This document shows positions 49,925 to 63,756 of a stretch of DNA of 64,000 nucleotides, in pieces; the stretch's first letter is position 1; every line of letters begins with the position of its first letter. The notes beneath the pieces are model-generated. The model was not told the DNA's origin, made no database searches, and saw nothing but the letters and a program-made list of their open reading frames with translations. Location: contig CM070877.1 of NCBI GenBank assembly GCA_036365515.1, forward strand, positions 11,786,601 through 11,850,600, written 5' to 3'. The stretch comes from Torymus aiolomorphi (Eukaryota > Arthropoda > Insecta > Hymenoptera > Torymidae). A program made the translations under genes and the position numbers.

Positions 49925-51975
49925 CTGTAACAGAAAATTTTTGAATTCGAATTAAAACTCCGCATTACTTATGCTTTCCCAATAAAGTACAAAACCGATA
50001 AATATTATCTATTCACAAAACTCAAATATAATCATCATCGGCACAAAAAAAAGAGTAGATCGCGCGTGAAATTCGGCAAACTCGACCGCAATATTCCCAC
50101 TTGGGTCTCGCTATACAACAGTAGAGTCAACAGACCTCTCAATTCCATTGAACCCATTCGCGAGAAAACTATCCTCTGTCTCTCATTCGCATTAAACGTC
50201 GCGCGGCTTTTGTTGTGCGATCGGGCGCAAATAAAAACGCCGAAAAATTAGCATACGCATACACACAGACAGACACACTCTTCTTGCACAACGGCAAAAA
50301 TTTCCAAGATCCTCCGCCACGTCGCTGTTTGCGCGCGGCGTTCTAACGTTCATCTTTTACGATTCCCAGCGCGTCGGCGGTGTTGCGACAGGCGGCAAAT
50401 TTGTATAAAGGAAGAGAGCAAACGTGGACGGACGTAGCAGAAGAACGACGACGACGCCATTGGGAAAACAAATATTTGTTTAGCTTTTGCGCTGGAACAA
50501 CATGGCGAGCGCGTGCGCGTGCGCGCATGCTCATTGACATATCAATGACGCATGGTCGAGAGAGAGAGAGAGAGAGAGAGGCTTTTTTAGTTGAAGCAAT
50601 GTGAAAATCAACAGAATGCTGCGAGTTTGTGTAGCTCGTTTTGCGGTTGTTGAGTGATTATGGATATGAGGTTTAGAGAAATGGGTATATTTTGTGAATG
50701 CGATTTTTGTGTCGATGAGTCGTAAATGTTGCTGCTGTGAAATAGTTTTGTTTAACAGACGGGAGATTGAGTAGCTCTAATTTAAACGCAGATCATGTGG
50801 AAGATCAAGTCTTGATTGATATTTGCACAATGCATTCAGTTTTGGTTATCAACGAATTCCCGTAATATGTAAATAATATAATAAATAAAATTCAATTCAT
50901 TTCTTGTTATCTTACACATCGTTCAACTAATTCGCCTCTTGAAGTTCTAATCCTCAATAAATTCTAAACATACTCTCTCGCGAAAAGAAAAATCCATCCC
51001 TCGCACACCTACACACGCACACACAGTCGCGAAACTTCCCCCTCGTAAAATAAATCCCCACTCACGTACACTGTACCTTTCGAAAAATCGGCATCTCGCC
51101 TAATATAAAAAGATTGCCCGATCGCGATAACATCCTATATATACACACACACTTGCGTTCGCAACGACGTACAAACTACCCTCGGCAAAATTCGCGCGCG
51201 AATTTTCTAAACAGGACAGTTTGTATGCAGCCGACGTGCGCGCAGACTTTTTCCCGTGTAACTGTATTACCTCTCGCCGGCCGGACTAGCAGTTATTTTT
51301 TATCTTTATTAGATTAGTCCGGCATAAATACGATACCCACGGAATATTGAGATAGCGGAGTGTAGTTTTGTCGAGAGAAGGGAGAGAGATCGTTTGGCCG
51401 CGCGTGGTTTATGGGCCACGCGAAGAAGGTTGTGTGTTACGTATTGGTAATGCGGGGGGCAGTTTAAATTGAAAAACATTTTGTTTTATGGCACAAAATG
51501 GTGGATGGGAGATTGGGGTGGGCATATAATGATTGAATTGAGGGGCTACCAATTGAAATTAATGGGTTGGATTTGCATCAATGCGAAAACTGAAGGTATG
51601 TAATCGCTTGGAATCTGTATAAATATTTAATTGAATCGCGTTGTAAAAGGTAATTTTTTTTAATCTGATGAAAAATTCATTTTTATCGTTTACCTTTGAA
51701 TAAAAATTTGACTATTTTGAAACTTGATAAAGCGGTATTTTTCGTAATAAATAACTATCACATAGGTTTCTTATTCGAATCAATGATTAGCAACTTATTT
51801 GCGTAACAAAGTGTCTTTTTAGTGTTTTATCAATGGCAGAAACTTGCATATTTCAATTGTAATAACAAAATAACGCTTTAAATCACTCGATCACCAAACG
51901 AATATTCCCTCCCTCCCAAAAACCTCCGAGAAAAACGGAACGCGAAGAGCCCCGAGAAAGGGGTATAGCACATAC

Positions 51976-52090
51976 CTCTAGACCGTATAACAGCAGCAGC
52001 AGCAGGAAGCCGGCAATTAATAGAGAGGCATACATGCACAGGCCGCTCGAGGTGGGCGTGTGCTCTGGCCGACTAATACGCGAAATAAAT
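51976..52090 (-). other. Candidate leader exon with signal-peptide-like small frame
   Basis: Acceptor attatcgcag|ATTTAT and donor TAGAG|gtatgt bound 115 bp on the - strand. An ATG at 52035 opens MYASLLIAGFLLLLLLYG, a strongly hydrophobic stretch like a signal peptide. Spliced through the 47-bp candidate exon and into 34877 this frame continues out of register with FoxP and stops after 43 codons. The same region also has + strand splice-like signals (ctctag| and |gtaagt), so strand is uncertain. Confidence 0.25.
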
Positions 52091-55000
52091 CTGCGATAAT
52101 GGTAAGTAATTTGGCCCTATAAGTCGATAACAAATCGGCCAGAGTCGCGGCCGCACGGACCGACTCTCTCTTTACTCCGCTCTCTGCGGGAGGTATATCT
52201 TTTTGTCAGGGGGCGGGGGGTAATTTTCGGGAGTTGATGGAGTTCCAGAGAGTGTGCGGTGTGATGGTTGGAAAAGCGTTGGTCGGAAAACCGGTTTTAG
52301 AGAATTATTGAACTTATTTGGGTTATATAAGATGGTACGTGAGGTAAGAGATGTTTTTTTTATTGCAAAGTTTTGAAGTTTTCTAGAAATAGATAATAAT
52401 AATAGATGATTTAAAAGTTAAATAATGGAGAGCCATCACAAAAATATACTCAGAAAGCACACAATTCTTACAGATGTTTGAAATATCAAGTGACAATTAA
52501 CCATAAGATAACTTCATAAAGTTGGAAATTTATAACGTCGCCTTTTGTTAAAAATTGCTAATATCAATGTTTCATAAAAAAAGTCAATCCTATCAAATGT
52601 TCCAAAAACTTCAAAACCCAACAACCACCTAAATTACCTTCCTTCACTTCCATCAGCACCTCCCCTTGCGCTCTGAAATCGAGATTTACCGGTCGGCGCT
52701 TGCGGCGATTAGCGTATATTATGCGTTAATGAGGGTCAGCTCGCGGCGCGCGATTTTTCATCGCCGCGGCAGCGCTGCCTCTCGAGGGAAGAGTAATCGC
52801 CGCGACGTTATCGCGCGCACGTATAACGTTTTCGTCTTTTTTTTGCAGGTCCGCCGTTTTGCTCTCGGTGGATGAAGGTGTTGGTAATGAGGGGGACAGT
52901 TGGGAATTATTAATGTCGTGGTGATTTTTGAGTTGTAAAACTATACATAGTCAAAAGTAATTTTCATTCCTTAGTATAATAATTCAGCGGAATCACTTGT
53001 ACCACCATTCCCTAAGTACCATGCAACGTTAAAACATTCCTCCCAACTCAATAAAGCACAAAATTCGCAAGGCATATTCTCGCACACGATACACTAACAC
53101 CATCACCCCCGCACCGATCAGCCGACGCAAAGTGGCCTCGTTACGTCCAGACGGAGCGAGTGAGCGACGGCCGGCAAAAAGCGACGACGACGACGACGAC
53201 GACGACGCTGCAGCGCAAAAAGCGCTTGACCCTCCAACGTGTCGAGTGCCTCGAGAGAGAGGGAGAGAGAGAGAGAAGGAAGAGGATGGGAGATATGGCC
53301 GAGGGCAGCAGCAGCAGCAGCAGCTTGTGTGAGTGAGCGAGCGGACGAGCGAGGAATCGAAGGGGCGAGCAAGCTGGGCTTTAAAGTGTGACGATTCTTT
53401 TCGGTGGACGAGCGCACGTGGTATGTGAGGGGGGAAGTTGGAGTAAACAGGTGTGATGGTGGTGGTAGGTTTTTCGAAATTATAATGTACGACGGATGGT
53501 TTTTTCTGTTTAGCCAAATTGTCCTTTCACTGGCCATAACGATTTAACAAACTCCAACAAGATCCCACCCCACCACATCTCCAAAACTCCAAAAATCCCC
53601 AACAACTCATCCCAGCCGACCCTCGCTCTCCCACCCTCATATATACAAATGCCCGGCCGTAAAACCAAACAGGACAAAACGCTCTCCTTTCTCTCTTACT
53701 CTCACTCAGCCCTCGACACATCATTCCAAAGGATCGCTCTTACTCTCCCTCTTTCTATTCCATTCCGCGCACGTGACGCGCGCTGCGTCCACTCTCTTTT
53801 GCGTAATGGACGCGCAAGGTGTCGACCAGCCGCCGCTGCCGCCGACGACGATGGTTTTCTTTACGCGGCGTGTACAGAGTCTAGTAGCTCGGGGGCGCCG
53901 CACGCGCGCGCGCGTCCACTCTTTTGATGGAAAATTCAGCCGGGCAAATAAGAGAGCGGCGGGATGCCGGTCGCGATATCCCTGCGTGGATTAATGCGGT
54001 TCACACAGAAAGAGAGAGAGAGTTTTTGAATTCGAAGCTGCGGAGTGGCTGCTAGGCAATCTTGCGAGAGAATCGTTAGTGAGGAGGAAGTTACTGAGGT
54101 AGACGACCTAGTATAGTGGCACACGCGACATACTGTCGATGACGATGGCTGTTGGGATGCGTGGTGGGTAATCGAGATGTGGTGGATGTAGTTGTCAGGA
54201 AGAGAGAATTATTTGAAAAAAAAAAACAGTTGAAAAATCTCATACTGCACAAAACAATTAGTAATGACTTGAAAAATCCTCAAAACACGCTCTAATCGAT
54301 TCTAACCGACTTTCTAATCCACAAAATCTCCCGTCCCCATCAAAAATTGTCCTTCAAGTGTATCCGCATCCCTCTCTTAAGCAATATATATATCCCCAAT
54401 TGTCGCTCCACGTGTGCGCGCACGCGTGTGTATATCGATTCTCTCCCCATCCCCCCTCCCACCCTCTAAAAATAAAGCACAGGCGAGCGAGCGAGCGGAC
54501 GCGGAGGAAGAAAGAAAAGGGGCAGGAAAATCCGGCGGGGCGTAAAAAAAATTTAATATATCCAAATGTATCACGCTAGCGCGCCGGCCACCGGCCATTC
54601 GGAAGTCCATAATTCGATATATGCGCAAGCGGTACGGCTTGTATTGGACCCGTAGAGAGAAAGAGAGTTTTACTGATGGGACGTCCCGAGCAGATGTGTG
54701 TGGACATTATTCATTACTGCCGGTCAATTGGAGGGCCGTGGGCTCGCCCTCTCCCTTTTTACGAGGAGTGAGGGCCACCCAGGCTTTTTGATGTTTTTCG
54801 CCAGCGTTTAAATGGGGTTGGCGCGTGGGGTAATGTGACTTTTTCGATTACTAAAGCTGGGATTTGTTTCGCAACCATCAACAATGAACTCTGCGATTGA
54901 ATTATAAATCAAAACGACGTAGGTTGGCAATAAAAAGTGTTTCGAGAAAAGTCAACTTGCCACTTAAAAAGAGTAAATGTTCACCCTATACCCACACCTT

Positions 55001-56521
55001 CTCCCAGCTCTAAGTGCCTTCCCCCCTGCGCCGTTCGACTTACTTTCGCGCGCACGCGACAATCCACTCGGAAATCCATTGGTCAGTCGGGAAAAGTCCG
55101 GAAAATCGAGAGCTAAGCCACTTTCGCGCCTAAGCCGCAAAGGGTCGAAGGGGCCGGAGGGCGTTTTGTTTATCGGCCGAGGCGTTTAAAGGCGAACCGT
55201 GGGATGTTGAAAGAAGTGTTTTTGAATGATTAAGGGGTTTTTCTTAAAGAGGGTAAATAAAAGTGTGGAAGAAAGTTTAATGTTAATCGATAAACCAATA
55301 ATGACTTCTATAACACTGTGAATGATAAAGTATCTTACGACACTATACCGGAAATCAGTTCTAAAGGAAATGGTTCTAGGTTAAAGAACCACTGTTAACT
55401 ATTTGTTTAGTACTCGGGAAAATGAAACTATGCTACACTGTCGTTCTATGACTACCACAAGCCATAAAAAAACCTTACATCTCGTGACACCGAAATTCAC
55501 CAACTCGGCCTACCAAAGGCTGCAAATCACAAAACCACCACTTTGCCAGAATCCCACTGCATCCACACGACTCCTAATCAACCAATCACCCCCTTCATCC
55601 ATCATTCACTGGGGTCTCGTCAAAAGCTTGCCATCCTCTCGCTCTCTTTCTCCCTTACCTAGAAAACCATCCGCGTTGCCGATGCAACTCGGCCGCCGCC
55701 GCCGTTTCCCTTTCACTCGCGCCCTCGCCATGTATTCTTAATCAAACATGCGCCTCTCCTGTCCTTGCATGCGAGAAGGCGCGTCTCGAGTATAGTGAGC
55801 GGTCCCCGGGGAGACGTCGACTACGACGACGACGGCGGCGGCGATGGCTAACTGGAGCGTGAGACGCGACGGAGCCTTTTTTAGTTTTTGAATTGTGGTG
55901 GTGGTTGATGCGCTCTTTTTGGGAGAACGGAAGGTGTTCAGTTTTAGAAGATAGGAGAGAGTACTTTGGTTTGGTGATAATGAGCGGGTGATAATCGATA
56001 AAATCGGTGATTGTGACTGATGAAAGGATAACTAAGGTGACTATTGTGTAGCTGAGGAAGATAAGTTATGGCACTCGTAGATGCGGTGTAACGCAATGTG
56101 AGCAGAATAAAAGAAATTGTATTTAGCTGTCATCATTTGTGTGGAAGTCTACTTAGGTAACCTTTGAATGGTTATCTTTTACTTTAATGGAAACTTCTTG
56201 AAGTACTTGGTATGAAAGGAGTTATTATTAGCCTTTATTAACGAAACGCTAAAATAAATCAATCCTTTAGAGGAAAGTCATTATTCAGATTTAAGGAAAA
56301 TGATGTTATCTTTTCAGCAGTTAAAAAATATTATTAAAAATGTAATTCAATGCCTGACTATAAGTAAAACTACTACCCATCCTCCGTCCCCCTTTTCATT
56401 TCATTACGGACAATAATAACAAAACATCCTCCCAAAACTCCTGGACACGCATCACATACATAATTTCCACGTAAATCTCGCCCCATATAAATCTCATCTG
56501 CGAAATGAGGCAGAAAGAAAG

Positions 56522-56524
<3 letters not shown>

Positions 56525-56611
<87 letters not shown>
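56525..56611. repeat. (GA)n microsatellite
   Basis: About 87 bp of uninterrupted GA within a GC-rich island. Confidence 0.97.
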
Positions 56612-56613
<2 letters not shown>

Positions 56614-59184
56614 AAACACCAATATCGGCGCGCGTAAACGCGGAAAAGCTGTACACACATCCGCTAAATCGACGAAGTAGAGAGGGGGATGAGCCGCCCG
56701 AGAGCGAGGAGAGCGTATCGAGAGATAACGGATGCTCGAAACAGATACCATATATGCCCGAGAGCGCCGATCCTTCGGGGATACGTAATCTCCGTGACGT
56801 TTCTGTGTATACGCCTGACTTTTATACCTGTTTGGGATTTTCGCTGAGAGACTAGAGAGGGAGGGAGGGAGTTTCTTGGCTCTTTTTTTCGTATTGATGA
56901 ATTGATATCAGTATTATGCAGATGTGTCTGGAGGTATTTATGTGTAGGAGAAAGGAGATGGGGATGAAAATAAGAGAGTAATGTGTTTAAACGGCGATGG
57001 CTAATCGATTGTTCGAAGTTAAAATTGCGAAGCTCGCGTATAATAATGTTGAATACTCTCTAGGTATGCGGATTTCATTCGTGTTGCAAAAAAGGGGCTG
57101 GTATTGAAGCAAGCGAAGTTCGGTGTATAAACGAGTAATTAATAGTTTGATTGATACATAGACGTATTTATATATTTTACTTTACAAAATTCCTATTACT
57201 CGGATTATTAGAACATCGTTCATCTATTATCCCTTATAAGTCTACATTCATCAAACATTCCAAGATCATTTGGTGATTCATTCATCATCAGACGTTACCT
57301 GCCGAATCTCGAAAAATCATTCCCAACTAATAAACATCAGACAGAAGCACTAAACAAGACATCTTATCATCCCCCATCCATCCCTCACTCGCGTATATGC
57401 ATAATAACTCGCGCTTAAAATATACACGTCTGCCCCCCCCCCCCTATATACCTCCTCCTTTCTTCGTCTGTCTCGATACGGATTATACCCCTCCCCTTCT
57501 CCTTTCGCCTTTTTTCCTCGTCACAAACTGCCGTGACAAATGGCTCGATACTTTACGAGACAAGTCCTCCTTCGATATATTACTCGCGCGCGCGTTTTCC
57601 ATCTGCGAGATGTTCGATACACGTATATATATATATATGGGTGTGTGAGTATAGGGAGAGAGAAGCTTTATCGGCGAATTGGTAGAGAGAGAGGTCGGGA
57701 CGCGCTGATTTTTACGAGGATAAGATTAATAAGGGCGAGGGCGGCGTGCGTATTGACGTATGCGTAATGTGATAGACTGGGGGGTTTTAAAGGTTGTTGT
57801 GTAGTTGAGCATGAGTGACGTTGTTGGTCTCCAATCTGATATTTTTCCAAATTTATACATAAGTATGTTTGTATAATAATATTTTGTCATCAACGCACGG
57901 ATTAAGATAATTTTCAACTCGACTAAAGCGCACTGCGCTTTAATTATGAAAACTCGATCGTCTACTCAATTTCCAATCCAATCGTTCACTTGACGGAATT
58001 ATAATTGTAGCTATTTTCAACCGCTACCCTAGATCAAACAGTACCCTTCTTTCCGCCAATTTCCTTACAATAAATTCTCTCCCCAATTAATATCTTCCAC
58101 TCGACTTGTCACTGATAAATTCAATACCAACCCCCGAGCCTCCAACAAATACTCTAAAAAACGTTGTTTTTTTTGCCGTCAAGAACTCCAGACCGGCGAG
58201 AACAAACATCGGCGGCAGCAGTTTTTCTAACGTGCAACGGCCTGCGGCTACTCTCTCTCTCACTCTCTGTACACTGTTTACAGGTGCCCAATTATAAAGC
58301 TGTAAATAGCCTTGCGTCGGAAGGGCTACGTATAAGGATTTTTCTGCACACGATGTAAAATTTCGGGATAATTAGCGGTCGAGGAGATTTTGGCGCGCGA
58401 GTGTCTGGCTGCTGCTGCTTCGTGCGCGCGCGTGTAATGATGTAATTTTAAGAATGAGGGATAGAGGAATGTGTAGCGTCCGGCAATTTGCGCTGTTTGC
58501 GCTCGGCGAGGGTTTCCGCGTAAAAATATAAGTTGCGGAGAGAATGAGAGAGAGAGAAAGATACGTGTTTTTATTAGGTGGGTTTGGTGAGTTTCGAGAT
58601 GTAAATAAGCAGGAAAACAAATTTTTATAAATCATAAAACAAACGTTTTTTTTATGCAAAAGGCTGATATCGACGTCGCACGTGCAGCTTTATATTGTCG
58701 TCGAGGAAAACATGTGTTGTGCGTGAGACAAGGTCGATCGTCGGTTCTTTTTGCATCTCTTGTTTATTTTCCTTTAAAATTTTTCCACGAGTTTGATATT
58801 TGCTTGCAGATGTTGTATTAACTTAAATTCGTCGAGAAGCAAATGGCATATTTTATCGGATTAAGCGTGTATCGTGAATTCTTTAATAACGGAGTTTAAC
58901 GTTGCTAAAAGCCGAGTTTTTCTTAATCAATTTAACTAATGAATAATTAAGAATTGTATTAAGTTGGAAAGTAGTTGCTTTAATAATTGAAATATTTATT
59001 TTTTACATTTTGAGTAAAAGTGTGTCATGTATCATGAGACATCTATTAATATGTGCGACTTGTCGTCTAGTCCATTCTAGTCTCTGCACTCGTCATAACT
59101 ATTTAACGAGATTAAGCATACTTAGTTAAAATTTGAGTGCGTTTTGCTTGAAAGTAGAACTATTTAATTGAGTTTGAGTTTATT

Positions 59185-59274
59185 ATAAATTTAATTTGCG
59201 TCTTTGAAGCTAGTCTTGAGGAAATTGAATGCAATTTTGTAGTCTTTGAAACTAGTCTTGAGGAAATTGAATGA
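59185..59274. repeat. Short direct repeat, about 45-bp period
   Basis: gtctttgaaactagtcttgaggaaattgaatg-like sequence occurs twice in tandem with small differences, just upstream of the gag fragment region. Confidence 0.75.
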
Positions 59275-59719
59275 AATTTTTTGCCTTAGCAAATACTTAT
59301 GTTACTTGACCTTGCAGCTTATTGCTGCTGTTCTAAACTGCGGATCACAACGTGACTACTGCTTGCTGATACTCCATCTTAACTGCACCTCGATTACTGG
59401 CTTTCATCTGGATACATTCCTGATTCAACAGCTGACTACGCTGCAGGGATAGCTGAAGTTACTTCCAGTTGGAGTCTTGCTGCCGTACAGTCAACGTTGT
59501 GGATCATCATCGACTGATTCAGCGGGGGAGAAACTGCAGCAGTATTCAACATCACATCTCTGCGTTCATATTAGCATAAGTATTATAACCTAGGTTAAGG
59601 CTTAGTCGTAATAACTCTCACTATTCTTGCTCTGCTCTCGAGCGTGCAAGAATAGTTAACGAAATACCACATGTTAAATAGGCAAATTTGTCGTTAATCT
59701 AACTACGTTTGATCTCAAA

Positions 59720-60028
59720 ATGGAGGAATATCATGCTAAGCAGCTGTCGCCCAAAGCTAAAATTGCAAATTCTTTTCAAAATTTCAAATCTGAGGGTAAA
59801 GATAACATGACGAAAAGTTATGCAGAATAATGTCTAACCGGACTTGAAGGAAATTATACGACTTTTCGGCTAAATCACGAGAAGATCCTGCTTATTAAGG
59901 ATCTTGATAAAAAGCATGCCTATTTTACAACTAATCTCTGTGATCTGGTTGAGGATAGCTTTTATGACCGCAGAGGAGATTTTCTTAATTTTCTTGATTT
60001 TAATCGATTTTTCCAGCAACCAAGCTAA
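59720..60028 (+). pseudogene. Retrotransposon gag fragment with one in-frame stop
   Basis: ATG at 59720 opens a frame that runs 103 codons to TAA at 60026-60028, with one internal TAA at 59828-59830. Segments such as LEGNYTTFRLNHEKILL, DKKHAYFTTN and LVEDSFYDRRG resemble the N-terminal helical part of Gag in arthropod LTR retrotransposons (Pao/Bel or Gypsy type). No protease or polymerase follows. It is a dead remnant; family assignment is by resemblance only. Confidence 0.5.
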
Positions 60029-60504
60029 TAGCTTAATTTTTCAAAATCATTTTATTTCTCTATTCTGATCAGCATATGTTTTCGTATCTCTCGTTACAAA
60101 TGTAATGATTTTCTGGAAATACAAATTCAAATACATTTCACGAATAATTTACGAAAAAAAAGAAACATTCTTTTTATTTCGATACTAGTGGCATTGAAAT
60201 TATTTAAAATTCTAGTACTACGCGATATTTTCTCACCTCCTTACGGTACATTTCATGCTTTACCATCAACAAAAACTAAAAATCACCAAAATTACGGTCT
60301 ACCCCTTCGCATCAGTACAAATTATACCATAATTTTTTTTAAAAATTATCGTAAAAACCTACTTCTCTTTTCCTTTCCTCACGCCACCCACACATTACAG
60401 ACATCGTCCCCCATACGCGATGCGCGCGGCAACGCGTCGGCCGCGCGACTGCCACCCGCCGGCAGCGCGGCTTTTCGAGCCTGCGATAAAGCCGACACAG
60501 CACG

Positions 60505-60506
<2 letters not shown>

Positions 60507-60556
<50 letters not shown>
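60507..60556. repeat. (CT)n microsatellite
   Basis: About 50 bp of CT between two GC-rich blocks. Confidence 0.96.
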
Positions 60557-60559
<3 letters not shown>

Positions 60560-62247
60560 GTTCGTTCTGTTGTGTGTTGTGTGTGCGAGCGCGCGAGCGA
60601 TGAGAGGGGTGGACGGTGTTTTTTAGCCGAGCGGCGTGCGCGCGTGGTGCTTGTTGCGCCCCGGGAATTAGGCCGAGAGTTCGAAGGGGGTTTGTAGGAG
60701 CAGAGAGAGAGACAGAGAAAGGTTTATGTTTGAAAAAATTGTTTGGTTTAATTTGCGAAATTTCGTGGGTCGGTGATGAGAGAGGCGAGATTTGGGTTGC
60801 ACGCAATATTTTAATGAGAAAGTATGAGGCTAGGGTGAACGGAAAAAAAAGTTCTCTATAGAACGTGGAGATTAGTAGAACCTAAATAATTGTTAATTTG
60901 CCCACTAAGAGTCTCATGGAAATTTGATTATTGTAACTCATTTTGTTTCACGACATTTCCTGCAATCCAATTTTTTTCAATTTTCATCACTTAATACGCA
61001 ACCGTCGGCGTCCTGCTGTCGGTTTGCTACATCGTTTATTCTTCATCAGTTCGAAACACGTCAAAATTTTTACAATGATCTCATCCAAGCTTATTCTCGT
61101 CAACCGCAACACCACAATATTTCGCGAACCGCCTCGGACTATCCAACCCGTGTCACTCCCTCGAAAGATTCCTCAACACTGCACTCGCCTGCGCCCAAAT
61201 ATAAACGCCTAATCGATTTACGTTTGCTTGTCAGTCGAAAAAGCACAATAAAGTAATCTCATAAAATCATTAGCCCCTCCTTTGGATTACATCGCCGTCA
61301 CCTTGTGTTTTGCACCGCATTAGAATTAGCGTCTTTTCGAAAATTCGTCTCACCGAAAATAACTATATTTATACCTTTACACGAGGCGGAAGGTGGATGA
61401 ATAATTTTCGCGCGCGAATTAATCGCGTTTGTGTTTGTCAATCGACGAGCGCTAATTCGGTTACACTGCAACCTATCTCAACTTCTATTTTCACTTTTTG
61501 AAAATGCGGCTTTTTCGCACGAAGACAAGGCGGAGGCGTCCGTCGCTACACTGATTTGCGTCTTATCGGACCGAGAGACGCTTTGTATTTGCGTAATTTT
61601 AAAAGCAGATCGAATTTTATTTTATCCACGAGTGTCAGCGCTTCGATTTTATGCGCGCTACATAGCTCAGCATATTTAAATTGCGTCGTGTTTAGGCTCG
61701 ACCGTCACGTATGCCAATTAAAACAAGTGATTTTTTGCGCACGGCGATGCAGAAAATGTCAAACAGCTTGGCAATTAGTTTTGATAAAAAAAGTAACGAT
61801 GTTCTGTGGTTATCATAAACATTCAGAACTGTTTTTTCTTTCGACGGTTCAACGAAAACATTCACGTCGCGCGCCTCCGTTAATTTAATTATTATGATTA
61901 TTCGTCCTAGATTTCACTTTATTATGTGCGGTTTAGCTTTGCGCGTCTATAATACACTCATTTGCATTTTGTATTACAGCAAAAATAGCAGCGATAAGTT
62001 TTTTTTTTCAATCTTTATAACTAGAACGTCACGGCGCAGAAAGTAGCCCTTCTTCATGAATAATTACAGTATCATTAACTTGGTCTTCACATGCATTAAA
62101 CCGCGACGTTCTTTTAAAGTTGTACCCCTCTCACCTCGATAAGTTTACGCGCTCGAATGGTGTACATTACATCCACGATTACCCGCAAATAAACACAAAA
62201 TTGAACTTTGGATTTCAAACATCTTCGGTTTCTCAGAACTACACTTC

Positions 62248-62250
<3 letters not shown>

Positions 62251-62314
<64 letters not shown>
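62251..62314. repeat. (CT)n microsatellite
   Basis: About 64 bp of CT; a GA run of similar length lies about 155 bp further right, so the two could pair as a hairpin. Confidence 0.96.
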
Positions 62315-62319
<5 letters not shown>

Positions 62320-62465
62320 AAAGAACTCATCACCTTCGCTTCAGCCCTTTTTTTCTCTCTCCACGGAAAAAAGGTTAAGCCAACGACACAGGCGCGCATT
62401 GCGCAACACCGTACGCGTTATCGTGCTGTCTCGTTCTTTCACCGCTGTTTATTCGGGAGATCGAT

Positions 62466-62468
62466 GAG

Positions 62469-62532
<64 letters not shown>
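62466..62532. repeat. (GA)n microsatellite
   Basis: About 65 bp of GA. Together with the CT run at 62251-62314 it forms an inverted pair around 150 bp of unique sequence. Confidence 0.96.
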
Positions 62533-62536
<4 letters not shown>

Positions 62537-63294
62537 AAGGATGTGCAATGTTTGCCCCGCTAAATATTGGTTGTGTGTCGAGCGAGAACAGCGCGTCGTG
62601 TCGAAAGTTTTTCTATGAATTTTTAGGAGGACGGCTATGTGTCTTTCAAGAAAAGGTAATACACGTCGCGGCACTCGATCCCAGTTTAATTCCGTTGCCA
62701 GGTAAGTCTAAACCGTAGTAGTCTAAATCGGCGGTTAATTTTTGTAGCCGACGAAAAAATCTGGATCTAATGATCGATTTTATTTAGTGAGATTTTTTAT
62801 CTTCGAAATTTTGCATCAGTTGTTAATTTGTTATCCGTTGTTAACTCGATTGCCAGCGCTTGCACAATTCGCGTAAATTGGGACCCGTCTACGTCACACT
62901 CGCGCTGGGATGTATCGCACTGCGGAAGTCCGGGCACTTGTTGGCTTCGTGTTGCACTTTCACAGAGTCTTCAAGAACGGTTCTTATACTTTTCGTTTCG
63001 AATCTGTTGAGTTTGTCACATCACTTCACTGTTCTTATTTTCTTTTTGTCACTTGCTGCAAGTTATATATTGAGAAGTTTATAATATATGTTATTGATTA
63101 TGTAGATTGTGAGATACGATAGAGCGCCTCATGCAAGTACGAAGAGAAAATTTTCAATGGATGGAAAGATAAATTAATAGGCTATTACAGCAGACGTCAT
63201 ATTCCAAAGTATAGATTGTATATTACCAAAAGTATCATAAACACAAGAAATATCATCAACAGTAGCCTATCCGATAGAACTCACAAAGTACACC

Positions 63295-63296
<2 letters not shown>

Positions 63297-63380
<84 letters not shown>
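63297..63380. repeat. (GA)n microsatellite
   Basis: About 84 bp of GA immediately before a GC-rich block at the right edge of the window. Confidence 0.96.
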
Positions 63381-63382
<2 letters not shown>

Positions 63383-63728
63383 TCCGAATTAACGTACAAA
63401 TGGAAAAAAATCTAAACTAACGATAATCTTTACAGCATCCACGCTTCTAATGTCGCTCTTTCTCTCTCAACCCCGCATGCACCAGACGCCGCATCTCACC
63501 CCCTCCCCTCTGCACTCCTCCTAAAAAAGGTACGAAAAAAGTCATCCAGACGCTATAAAGACAGGTCCAAAGCCAAGCGCGCGTATTCCGAAAAAGCGCT
63601 TCTCGTCGGGGGATGGGGTGTAGCAAGGGTGGCGGAGGGGGAGAGGGAGAGGGAAGAGAGATGATATCGCGCGGGACATAATACTTTCGAAAAACCTCCC
63701 GACCTCTCGGAGGATGGTGGTAGAAGGA

Positions 63729-63756
63729 GGGGGAGGGGGAGGGGGAAGAGTGGGGG
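63729..63756 (+). other. G-quadruplex-capable tract
   Basis: Four runs of five G at 63729-33, 63735-39, 63741-45 and 63752-56, with loops of 1, 1 and 6, in a GC-rich, promoter-like block that continues to the window end (CGA-triplet rich). Confidence 0.65.
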
